Positions 1-7,177 of a DNA stretch of 64,000 bases are shown here, in pieces. Numbering within the stretch: the first letter of the stretch is position 1; every line of letters begins with the position of its first letter. Below the pieces are notes generated by a model, which saw nothing but the letters and a program-made list of their open reading frames with translations, did no database searches and was not told where the DNA came from. A program made the position numbers and the translations under genes. Origin of the DNA: Bin5 sp009843665 (GTDB lineage: Bacteria > Chloroflexota > Anaerolineae > Caldilineales > Caldilineaceae). The stretch is from assembly GCA_965220285.1 (NCBI GenBank), contig OZ244818.1, forward strand, positions 3,038,001-3,102,000, written 5' to 3'.

Positions 1-1
1 G

Positions 2-460
2 GGCACCGTCTGGGCCGAGACCGACCCGCCCCTCGATGCCACCGCTTATTCAACAACAAAGATGGTGGGCGAACGTATCTGCCAGGCGCTGGGCGCGCAG
101 TCGAATGGCGCCACGACCTTTGTCAGCGTGCGTATCGGTTGGTGCCAGCCAGGCCCCAACCGGCCCGAAACACTCAACGCCACCGGTGACCCAGGCGTCC
201 AAATCGGCGGCGCCGAATCCCACCCCGACCCGGAAGGCTACCGCCGCGCCGAACGCTGGTTCCGCCTCATGTGGCTGTCCAACCGCGACTTCGTGCACCT
301 GTTCGAACGAGCCATTAACGCCGACGCCCGCACATGGCCGGCGCCTGCCATCGTCGTCAACGGCATGTCCGACAACACCGGCATGACCTGGAGCCTGGAC
401 GAGACCCGGCGCTATCTCGGATACCAGCCCTCGGATGACGTGAACGCCGGCGGCCCGTGA
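2..460 (+). CDS. NAD-dependent epimerase/dehydratase (extended SDR), C-terminal part
   Basis: The gene enters from the left edge, so the Rossmann glycine motif is not visible. The open frame runs from base 2 to a TGA at 458-460 and encodes the last 152 residues. An AYSTTK sequence near the beginning is the YxxxK catalytic pair of short-chain dehydrogenases, followed by the usual 'MVGE' helix and a substrate-binding half with RIGW, WLSNRDFVHLFERA and a C-terminal 'RRYLGYQPSDD', a typical ending of NAD(P)-dependent sugar-nucleotide or uronate epimerase/dehydrogenases. The downstream sugar isomerase, 78 bp away on the same strand, suggests a carbohydrate catabolic unit. The family is secure; the substrate is unknown. 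Confidence 0.8.
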   Translation, partial: GTVWAETDPPLDATAYSTTKMVGERICQALGAQSNGATTFVSVRIGWCQPGPNRPETLNATGDPGVQIGGAESHPDPEGYRRAERWFRLMWLSNRDFVHLFERAINADARTWPAPAIVVNGMSDNTGMTWSLDETRRYLGYQPSDDVNAGGP

Positions 461-538
461 CCGACCGCGTGCGTCCCGCCATCTCCGCCAGCGATTGAGA
501 CCGGCCGCATACCTTTCGTCACAAAAAGGAGATTCCAC

Positions 539-1345
539 ATGAGCTACAAGCTCGCCTACAGTACCTTGCGCTGGCAGAATCCCGAACTTGAGCCGGCCCT
601 GAACAGGCTTGCCGAAGCGGGCTGGCAGGGCTGGGAGAGCAGACTGCCTCTCAACTGGATGGGGACGCCCGAACGCCTGCGCCGTGTCTGCGACGACGCC
701 GGCATGCCCCTCGTGGTCTTAACCGCCAACGGGACGCCCGATAGCCGCGATCGTGAAAACGTCGAGTTGAACCGGCGCCGCATGGAGTTCGCCGCCGAAA
801 TGGGCTGCGACTGCTTCATGTACATGAACGGCGGCAAGCCCGACGATCGCCCCGTGAGCGACGATGACGTCAGAGCGGCCGCCGAAGGTGCGGATGAGTG
901 GGCCGAATACGCGGCCCAGTTCGGCCTGGAGCTGACCTACCACATCCACACCAATCTGCTGGTCGATTCAATCGATCACTGGAAGCTGTACATGGAGAAC
1001 CTGCGCACGGCCAAGCTCTGCATCGACGTCTCCCACGCGCAGCTCTGGGGCTATGACCCTGTCGCGTCGCTGTGGGACTTCCGCGCACAGCTGAACTACG
1101 TACACCTGCAGGACTGGGCGACCACCACCCGCCGCGCCGACGGCTTCTACGACCCGCAGTGGTGCCAGGTCGGGGAACACGGAAACGTAGACTTCCCGGC
1201 CATCCGCGGTGTCCTGGACGAAATCGGCTACGACCGCTGGGTGACAGCCTGCCCGGGCCAGCCCATCCCCGGCCGCGAAGATCCGATGAGCGAAGCCGAA
1301 CGCAGCGACGGGATGGTCACCTATCTTCGAGGAATCGGCTACTGA
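539..1345 (+). CDS. Sugar phosphate isomerase/epimerase (xylose isomerase-like TIM barrel)
   Basis: A 268-residue protein of the AP endonuclease 2/xylose isomerase-like superfamily. It begins with 'KLAYSTLRWQNPELEPAL', the first strand and helix of the barrel, and keeps the expected metal-site segments: an acidic/His strand 'LTYHIHTN', 'LCIDVSHAQLWG', 'YVHLQDW' and a late 'VGEHGNVDFPAI' in which the glycine-rich loop precedes the last helices. An AAAAAGGAG ribosome binding site lies seven bases before the ATG. The 3' end overlaps the convergent SDR gene by 7 bp. Such enzymes isomerise or epimerise keto-sugars or inositol derivatives in the cytoplasm; the substrate cannot be read from sequence. 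Confidence 0.8.
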   Translation: MSYKLAYSTLRWQNPELEPALNRLAEAGWQGWESRLPLNWMGTPERLRRVCDDAGMPLVVLTANGTPDSRDRENVELNRRRMEFAAEMGCDCFMYMNGGKPDDRPVSDDDVRAAAEGADEWAEYAAQFGLELTYHIHTNLLVDSIDHWKLYMENLRTAKLCIDVSHAQLWGYDPVASLWDFRAQLNYVHLQDWATTTRRADGFYDPQWCQVGEHGNVDFPAIRGVLDEIGYDRWVTACPGQPIPGREDPMSEAERSDGMVTYLRGIGY

Positions 1346-2169
1346 GTGTCCAGGTCGATCTCGGGGTGATCGCGGAAATACCTGGCCGTATCGATAACCA
1401 GGTTTTCTTGCAATTGAATCGTCATACCGCCGTCAATGACCAGCGTGTGGCCGGTGATGAACTTGGCCTCGTCGGAGCAGAGGAAGCGCACCCCGTTGGC
1501 GATGTCGTCGGGCAGGCCCGTGTGACGCAGAGGGTAATGCTGGTCGAAGAATCGCAGCAAAGAGGGGTTGCGCTCCCAGCGTTCGCTCTGGCGCTCGGTC
1601 ACGATATGGCCGGGGCAAATGCAGTTGACCCGCACGCCGATCGGCCCGAAGTCAAGCGCCATCTGGCGGCTCATCGCGATAATCGCCGCCTTCGTCATCT
1701 CGTAGGCCAGGCACGACGGCGCCACCATCTGCCCGTGCACCGAAGAGATGTTGACGATGCTGCCGCCGCCGCTGGCCTGAATGTGCGGCACCCCGTACTT
1801 CGCGCTCAAAAAGACCGCCTTCTGCGAAGCGTCGAGCGCGCGGTCAAAGGCAGTTTCCGTCAGAGTAATGGCCGTGCCGTCCGGCTCCAGCGCCCCCCAG
1901 GCGTTGTTTACCACGATGTGCAACCCGCCCCAGAGTTCAACCGCGCGTTCAATCATCGGCCGCATCTGTTCCGATTTTGAAATGTCGACCTCATAGGCGG
2001 AAGCCGTGCCGCCGCTCTCCTCGATGCGGGCCACGTTTTCCGACGCCGCCTCCGGCATGATGTCGGTGACCAGCACTTTCGCCCCATCCGCCGCCAGCCG
2101 CCGCGCAATGGCCCCGCCAATTCCGACCGCTCCCCCGGTGACGATTGCAATTTTTCCTGTCAGTGTCAT
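1339..2169 (-). CDS. SDR family NAD(P)-dependent oxidoreductase
   Basis: A classical short-chain dehydrogenase of 276 residues when started at the ATG at 2169; an upstream in-frame ATG at 2187 adds six residues unlike the family. The cofactor motif TGGAVGIG is at residues 11-18, the structural NNA(G) motif reads NNAW at 88-91, and the catalytic Ser (about 142), Tyr156 and Lys160 (YEMTK) are present. 'CPGHIVTE' and 'ITGHTLVIDGGM' are the expected late motifs. It is convergent with, and overlaps, the sugar isomerase. A sugar or polyol dehydrogenase role is inferred only from the neighbourhood. The W in place of G in NNAG is slightly unusual. Confidence 0.88.
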   Translation of the reverse strand: MTLTGKIAIVTGGAVGIGGAIARRLAADGAKVLVTDIMPEAASENVARIEESGGTASAYEVDISKSEQMRPMIERAVELWGGLHIVVNNAWGALEPDGTAITLTETAFDRALDASQKAVFLSAKYGVPHIQASGGGSIVNISSVHGQMVAPSCLAYEMTKAAIIAMSRQMALDFGPIGVRVNCICPGHIVTERQSERWERNPSLLRFFDQHYPLRHTGLPDDIANGVRFLCSDEAKFITGHTLVIDGGMTIQLQENLVIDTARYFRDHPEIDLDTQ

Positions 2170-2326
2170 GAAAGATTTCCCAGGCAAGTTGTGGAGAAGA
2201 AACCTGGATCAGTATACTTGCCGGTCCAACGATAACCAAAATGAGTGCAACTGACCTCCAGTGCTGTATTGCAGAGGCTAGTGTTTTGGTCTGATTATGA
2301 GAGATAAGTCAAACGTTATATGCTGA

Positions 2327-2347
2327 ATTGGCATCATTTCTGCCAAT
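2327..2347. promoter_or_regulatory. Perfect inverted repeat upstream of the nucleotidyltransferase gene
   Basis: ATTGGCA-TCATTTC-TGCCAAT is a perfect 7-bp inverted repeat with a 7-base centre, ending 27 bp before the ATG of the MNT gene. Its dyad symmetry and position suit a dimeric repressor operator; as RNA it would be only a weak hairpin. No regulator gene sits beside it, so the function is inferred. Confidence 0.4.
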
Positions 2348-2374
2348 CCTTGGGAACTGCTTTGTTATAGGAAA

Positions 2375-2719
2375 ATGGAAGCCAAGACCGGCGCTATCCA
2401 CGATATCGTCTCGCGTCTCATAGCTCTCGATCCCTATCGGATCGTGCTTTTCGGCTCTGTTGCTTCGGGAACGGAGGAGTTGGGAAGCGATATCGACTTA
2501 CTGGTAATTCTGGATTCTGAGAAGATCTCACAAACCTATAAGGAGAGGATGCAAAGCAGGCTCATGGTGAGGAAGAGCCTCCTGGCGGTCAACAAGCATA
2601 TCCCTATCGACCTTATGGTCTATACCAGGGGTGAGTACGAGCTTCTTCAAAAACATGGCTCATCGCTTTTGCAGGAGATCGAAAGCAATGGGAAATCGTT
2701 GTATGAGAAGGAGGACTAG
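2375..2719 (+). CDS. Minimal nucleotidyltransferase (MNT domain), orphan
   Basis: A 114-residue DNA polymerase beta-like nucleotidyltransferase. The signature GSx10DxD is exact: Gly27-Ser28, then Asp39-Ile-Asp41, with a third carboxylate in 'IPIDLMVY' (Asp79). Family members of this size are usually the antitoxin MntA, which adenylylates a HEPN RNase toxin encoded next door, or standalone nucleotidyltransferases. No HEPN gene follows; the next gene is an unrelated membrane protein 63 bp downstream. The gene is visibly more A+T-rich than the surrounding metabolic genes, suggesting transfer. It may be the remnant of a toxin-antitoxin pair or a component of the adjacent restriction-like locus. 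Confidence 0.8.
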   Translation: MEAKTGAIHDIVSRLIALDPYRIVLFGSVASGTEELGSDIDLLVILDSEKISQTYKERMQSRLMVRKSLLAVNKHIPIDLMVYTRGEYELLQKHGSSLLQEIESNGKSLYEKED

Positions 2720-2782
2720 AAACCGATCGCGTTCTGCCTGAAATGGCATGAGACTTATCTGCCTTGAGGAGAGGAATCAATA

Positions 2783-3148
2783 ATGGACTTTCTACCATTT
2801 GATCTGTCCGGGTTGCTCGGGCAAACAGAGTTACTTACTATAGGTGCCCCAGTCGCGGCCGTTTGGCTTCTCTTGGGAATCCTGAGCGCGGTCGTTGCGA
2901 CAAACAAAGGGCGAGGTGGGTGCGCTTGGCTCATGTTTGGGATTGTTCTGGCACCGGTGAGCTTCATTCTGGCGCTCGTCGTCCCCAAAAATCAGCCAGT
3001 CCTTGAGCAAAGAATGGTCCAGCGCGGCGAGATGCAGTACTGCCCCTATTGCGCCGAGCTGATCAGGGCCGAAGCGATCAAATGCCGCTACTGCGGCGAG
3101 GGCTTCGGCGGGGACCAGTCGTCATCCCATTCAATCTACATGCGCTGA
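2783..3148 (+). CDS. Small membrane protein with C-terminal zinc ribbon
   Basis: A 121-residue protein with two predicted membrane helices (about residues 20-40 and 48-70) separated by a short Lys/Arg/Gly loop, followed by a cytosolic zinc ribbon 'CPYCAELIRAEAIKCRYCG' (two CxxC pairs spaced as in zinc-ribbon domains). A GAGGAG ribosome binding site lies before the ATG. No enzymatic motif is visible. Proteins of this shape occur widely as uncharacterised membrane proteins. It sits between the MNT gene and the nuclease-methyltransferase cluster on the same strand, so an accessory defence role is possible but unsupported. Confidence 0.7.
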   Translation: MDFLPFDLSGLLGQTELLTIGAPVAAVWLLLGILSAVVATNKGRGGCAWLMFGIVLAPVSFILALVVPKNQPVLEQRMVQRGEMQYCPYCAELIRAEAIKCRYCGEGFGGDQSSSHSIYMR

Positions 3149-3189
3149 AGCGGCCTATGAAAGTATATGGTTAATAGGAACGTGGAATC

Positions 3190-3940
3190 TTGAATTCGCT
3201 CCTCTACGAGATTCTGTACGCCGACAATGGCGCAACTCTGTTTAATCGTCTTATTTCGATGGCCAGGTTCCCTCTGACCCGCGATAGGCCATCATCTGGT
3301 GCAGCTACAATCTTTGTCGAACAATCCTTTGCCAGGAGAGGAGGATTCGGTGATTCAGATGCGATCTTCCTCGTATCCTCGGATGCCTTGAACTACGCAA
3401 TTTTCGTCGAAGCCAAGGTCCTGGCCCGAGCCCGCGATTGGAAGCTTTCTAATGAGTTTGACAAGTTTGAGGTTGGTGTGAATCAGAAGTCACTGACAGA
3501 TAAGTCTTTTTCCTCAAACATCTTCACTCAGCTTTATCATAAACAAAGGTTCGTCTCCGCACTCAACGGAAACGGAATTGATGCCCTGCAAAGAGGTATA
3601 GAATTTCCGTCATGGTCATTCAGTTCAGAGTCGCCTCACAACATTAGAAAGATCGGCAAGAATCCTGTCGTTCTTTGCACTGCAAAGCGAATTCAACAAC
3701 ATACCGATAACGTTTTCTATTTGGCCCTGGTACCTGACTCCGACAAACGGGTCGCAGATTTCTATGTTAATCAGGTTACGCAACGTTCAACTCCCAACCG
3801 TGCCCGAGTGGGACCCGTCCAATTACGGCTATCTCACGTGGGCTACGGTAAAATCCTTCTGCGCACAGAATCACTTGGCGGCAACACTTGACGTGTTCGC
3901 CTACAATGTCGGTCAGATTTTTCGTGAAGAAGTAGACTGA
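3190..3940 (+). pseudogene. PD-(D/E)XK nuclease candidate, frameshifted near its 3' end
   Basis: From a TTG at 3190 the first frame encodes 233 residues ending at 3891. Residues 54-76 read as a PD-(D/E)XK core: 'FGDSDAIFLV' (Asp55/57) then 'AIFVEAKV' (Glu74, Lys76), with a preceding Glu44. After about 3760 the protein quality of this frame drops to Ser/Arg/Pro-rich text, while the next frame (+1) stays open to a TGA at 3938-3940 and reads as a plausible folded C terminus: 'LPTVPEWDPSNYGYLTW' followed by 'FAYNVGQIFREEVD'. A single-base indel between roughly 3760 and 3790 explains this best. The gene lies 84 bp before a DNA methyltransferase, so it may be a restriction endonuclease that is inactivated, frameshift-expressed or mis-assembled. 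Confidence 0.65.
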
Positions 3941-4024
3941 CCTAGTGCCTCGCTTAAACGGTATGCCGCGACATCTTACTGCTGCCGGTCTTTCTGGACG
4001 AATCCTGCCATAGGACTCTTCAAA

Positions 4025-5059
4025 ATGACACGATCACAACAAACAACTCTTTTCCCCACAGATGATGTTCGATCTGTCTCACGGGCGAAAAAAGGGACAA
4101 CGACCGAACGACTGAAAAGGATTGACACGGATGTCAAACTTAGAGAACAGTTGCTTTCCTTCTGCCGGCTAAAGCACGGAGATATCTGGGAGGATTCGAT
4201 CAGTGGCCATAGGGTTGGTGTCCTCGACGCGGCAAAGCATGTGGACGTAGACCAAATAATGAACGGCGAGAAGGCTGGGCTTTTCATAAACGATCCCCCG
4301 TATAATGTCATGGTCGGCAATGCTAATACAGCCAATCTCTCAAAGATAGACCTCGCTTCTTATCTTGATTTCTCCCAGAATTGGGTAGCTAATGCGCTTC
4401 AGTTCGCCAAGCCGAATGCACATCTCTACGTCTGGATCGGTGCCGACTATAAAGATAATTTTCAGCCTCTACCGGACTTTATGGTTCTGATGCGGCAATT
4501 CCGTGACTTAAGTCCAAGAAATCTCATAACCGTCCGCAATCAACGGGGCTACGGTACCCAGAAGAACTGGATGTGGGTTCGACAGGAACTGCTACACTAT
4601 GTAAAGGGCAATCCTGATTTCACCGTTACTTATACGGATATTCCAAGAATATTGCGAGGTTACTATAAGGAAGTGGATGGTCGTCGGACAGAAAATCGTG
4701 AGAGAAGTAAGTCTGAAACGATACGTCCAGGCAATGTCTGGGTCGACGTTCAGCAGGTATTTTATCGGATGGAGGAGAACGTGCCTGGCTGCTACGCTCA
4801 GAAGCCCTTGAAGGCGATTCAACGAATCATACAGTCTTGCAGCCAGGAAAATGATCTAGCCGTTGATTTTTTCGCCCATTCTGGCACGACACTAATTGCT
4901 GGCGAGCTATCCCAGCGAAGGGTTTACACCTTCGACATTGACCCCATTTTTGCTGAGATCGCGATACGGCGTCTGGAGCATTTCCGGAAAACCGGAAGAA
5001 CCGGATGGCAATGGCACAGCCCCTTTCCTGAGATCGATGCGAAAGACGCAACATCCTGA
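4025..5059 (+). CDS. Site-specific DNA methyltransferase, beta class (N6-adenine or N4-cytosine)
   Basis: A 344-residue amino-methyltransferase. The catalytic motif IV DPPYN is at residues 90-94 and precedes the AdoMet-binding motif I (DFFAHSGTT, 281-289) and the acidic motif II strand (DIDP, about 304), the beta-class order. 'QKPLKAIQRII' before motif I is the usual motif X helix. The region between (about 100-255) would hold target recognition. It methylates DNA at a specific site and so protects host DNA from a cognate nuclease. Its TGA overlaps the ATG of the next gene by one base, implying translational coupling. Enzymes with this order occur in type II and orphan systems; the target sequence cannot be deduced. 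Confidence 0.9.
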   Translation: MTRSQQTTLFPTDDVRSVSRAKKGTTTERLKRIDTDVKLREQLLSFCRLKHGDIWEDSISGHRVGVLDAAKHVDVDQIMNGEKAGLFINDPPYNVMVGNANTANLSKIDLASYLDFSQNWVANALQFAKPNAHLYVWIGADYKDNFQPLPDFMVLMRQFRDLSPRNLITVRNQRGYGTQKNWMWVRQELLHYVKGNPDFTVTYTDIPRILRGYYKEVDGRRTENRERSKSETIRPGNVWVDVQQVFYRMEENVPGCYAQKPLKAIQRIIQSCSQENDLAVDFFAHSGTTLIAGELSQRRVYTFDIDPIFAEIAIRRLEHFRKTGRTGWQWHSPFPEIDAKDATS

Positions 5060-5769
5060 TGGACCAGGCAGAACTACGTTCCTACCTTGAGCGACTTATA
5101 GACTCTTTGGATTTTGGCAATCGAGAAATGTTGCAGGCGAGGCTGGAAAGCCTCGCATCGGTGTTCCCGTTCAATGAATACGAATACATTATTACCTTTA
5201 TGGTCGATCGTGGCGTGATTACTTTCCTGGAATATGAAGCGCTTCGCGACAATTATGTTTCGGTCAATCGGTACCTTGACCTCTTCAATCTTGCCCCCAG
5301 AACATTCGGCCAAGGTTGGGGCGAAAGTCACCTCTTGAACCTTGATGCAAGATTTCAGAAAGCAGACAAGAATCTCGACCCAAAGTATGAGGGTCAGTAT
5401 GACCTATGGTTCGAAGGCATACGGGTGGAAGTCAAGACCGCTCGAGCCATTGACAATAGCAGAAGTGGCGAAATGGCGTCTAGAGCATTGCACTGGGGGA
5501 CAGAAGCGCCATTTTGGATGAACTTTCAGCAGATAAAGCTCGATGTAGGCGACGTTTTTGTTTTTGTCGGTGTGTGGGTCGATAAAATCGTTTACTGGGT
5601 ATTGTCCAACGAAGAGGTCAAACAGAATGATTTTCTTAGTCATCAGCATCGGGGAGGAATAGAGTATCAGATAGGTATAAGGAATACCAATATTCAGGAA
5701 TTTAATGCCTTTAGAGTTGAAGCCGCGGCGTTGACAAACGCGATAAAATTGAAAGCAAGAATCCAATAG
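5059..5769 (+). CDS. Putative restriction endonuclease, PD-(D/E)XK fold
   Basis: A 236-residue protein whose ATG overlaps the methyltransferase stop codon by one base. A helical N-terminal half (residues 1-80) precedes a nuclease core: 'GQYDLWFEGIRVEVKTARA', giving Asp115, Glu124 and Lys126 in the spacing of PD-(D/E)XK enzymes (hydrophobic strand, D, second strand E-x-K). Following strands 'DVFVFVGVWVDKIVYWVL' resemble the rest of the fold. Coupling to the methyltransferase makes it the best candidate for the cognate endonuclease. I recognise no named restriction enzyme. Lower G+C than the flanks suggests horizontal origin. Confidence 0.72.
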   Translation: MDQAELRSYLERLIDSLDFGNREMLQARLESLASVFPFNEYEYIITFMVDRGVITFLEYEALRDNYVSVNRYLDLFNLAPRTFGQGWGESHLLNLDARFQKADKNLDPKYEGQYDLWFEGIRVEVKTARAIDNSRSGEMASRALHWGTEAPFWMNFQQIKLDVGDVFVFVGVWVDKIVYWVLSNEEVKQNDFLSHQHRGGIEYQIGIRNTNIQEFNAFRVEAAALTNAIKLKARIQ

Positions 5770-5848
5770 CCGACAATAATTCATGGCAGGACATCTTCGC
5801 ACCAGTTGTTTTTGCAATGAGCATCGTGAATCTGGAACACAGCAAATC

Positions 5849-6058
5849 ATGCGCCACGAAAAGTGGATCTGCCCCAAATGCAAAAACCTCGAGTTCGAAA
5901 CCGATATCTTCCAGGCCACCGGCGGCACACTGGCCAAAATCTTCGACGTCCAGAACAAGAAATTCACCAACGTCACCTGTACCCGCTGCCAGTACACTGA
6001 GATCTACAAATCAAGCACCTCCAACCTGGCCAACGTCTTTGACTTCTTCACCTCGTAA
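5849..6058 (+). CDS. Zinc-ribbon nucleic-acid-binding protein (DUF2082-like)
   Basis: Started at the ATG at 5849 the product is 69 residues and begins directly with the conserved ribbon 'WICPKCKNLEFETD', then 'ATGGTLAKIFDVQNKKF', 'TCTRCQYTEIYK' and a short hydrophobic tail. This matches my memory of the DUF2082 (zinc_ribbon_13) family, small cytoplasmic proteins predicted to bind nucleic acid through one four-cysteine zinc site. An in-frame ATG at 5783 would add 22 residues that do not resemble the family. It lies 79 bp downstream of the restriction-like gene on the same strand, but members are common in unrelated contexts. Confidence 0.75.
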   Translation: MRHEKWICPKCKNLEFETDIFQATGGTLAKIFDVQNKKFTNVTCTRCQYTEIYKSSTSNLANVFDFFTS

Positions 6059-6085
6059 ATTGCAGAGTACGCCTTGAGTAACAGG

Positions 6086-6775
6086 ATGCCCTATCGAGCC
6101 GTCATCTTCGACCTGTTCGGCACCCTGGTCTGCAGCTTCACCCGCCGGGAGTACGACAAGGTCAACGCGCAGATGGCCGCGACCATCAGTGTTCCCTATG
6201 CTGAATTCTGGCGGCTCATGGGGGAAACCTTGCACCACAGCTGCCTTGGGCGCTACAGTTCTTTCGAGCACCTTATCTCCGATATCTGCACTCGCACAGG
6301 TGTCCACGCGGACAAGGCACAAATCGCCCAGGCTGCCGCCTTCCATTATGAATTCGTTGCCAACGCAATCGTGCCAGAGCCAGAGGTTCTGGAAGCGTTG
6401 GACAGACTGAAGAAAAGAGGATTACGGCTTGGCCTGATCAGCGACTGTGGCCCTCCTGTCCCGCTTCTTTTCCCCCAATCTCCACTGGCCCGCTTCATTG
6501 ACACGCCAGTATTCTCCTGTCAAGAACAAATTAAGAAGCCTACAAGAGCTATCTATCAACGAACTTGCCAACGCATGAAGTTGGAACCGCACGAATGTAT
6601 CTATGTTGGCGACGGCAGCAGCCAGGAGCTGACCGGCGCCGCAGCAGTAGGCATGCGACCCGTGCTGAAGCGGACCGACCTGAGTGACGTCTACGATAGC
6701 CATCGTCCCGAAGTGGAAAACTGGCGGGGCCCTGCTGTTGATGAAATCAAGGAACTCTGTGACATGCGCTTTTGA
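6086..6775 (+). CDS. HAD superfamily hydrolase (subfamily IA)
   Basis: About 229 residues from the ATG at 6086 (a TTG at 6074 is also in frame). Motif I is 'FDLFGTLV', with the nucleophile Asp and Phe-Gly-Thr in place of the usual second Asp; motif II is 'LGLISDCG'; motif III Lys sits in 'IKKPTRAIY'; motif IV is 'YVGDGSSQE'. An alpha-helical cap lies between motifs I and II. These features indicate a haloacid-dehalogenase-like or phosphatase enzyme. Having Phe instead of the general-acid Asp at motif I +2 is more typical of dehalogenases than of phosphatases. Substrate unknown. Confidence 0.85.
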   Translation: MPYRAVIFDLFGTLVCSFTRREYDKVNAQMAATISVPYAEFWRLMGETLHHSCLGRYSSFEHLISDICTRTGVHADKAQIAQAAAFHYEFVANAIVPEPEVLEALDRLKKRGLRLGLISDCGPPVPLLFPQSPLARFIDTPVFSCQEQIKKPTRAIYQRTCQRMKLEPHECIYVGDGSSQELTGAAAVGMRPVLKRTDLSDVYDSHRPEVENWRGPAVDEIKELCDMRF

Positions 6776-6799
6776 GATGGGACAACTCGAAAGCAAGGT

Positions 6800-7075
6800 T
6801 TGCCCTCTTACAAGGTGAAGACGGTCTATTTTTTGCAGGAAGACACATTGCATTTGACAGTTTCTGATGAACCGGAAAAGGGCAGCATGGAGCTTAGTCC
6901 CAATATAACTGCCGAACTGAACGACGACGGCGAACGCATCGGGCTCGAAATCCTGAACGCCAGTGCGTTCATCCGGGATTCAGTTGTGGAGTCCTTACAG
7001 GCGAACATGCTTTCACTCGCCAAAGCCGAAAATACGCTCTCAGATCGTTTAACGCCCTGCCATGACGCTACGTGA
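6800..7075 (+). CDS. DUF2283 domain protein
   Basis: A small protein of 91 residues from a TTG start. It has the DUF2283 pattern: an early strand with 'DTLHLTVSD', then 'MELSPNITAELNDDGERIG' and 'LEILNASAFI'. Family members are 60-90-residue proteins of unknown function, often next to toxin-antitoxin or DNA-modification genes. It follows the HAD gene by 24 bp and closes the accessory stretch before the metabolic genes resume. The start is uncertain because no strong ribosome binding site is visible. Confidence 0.65.
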   Translation: MPSYKVKTVYFLQEDTLHLTVSDEPEKGSMELSPNITAELNDDGERIGLEILNASAFIRDSVVESLQANMLSLAKAENTLSDRLTPCHDAT

Positions 7076-7177
7076 ACGCGTAATGACGGGCTCCCATTCT
7101 CTCCCTGCGCGGACGTTCCAGCCAGAATAAGCCACTGGACGGGGCCGCCGCGCCAGTCTCCAAACAAGGATCAAGAA

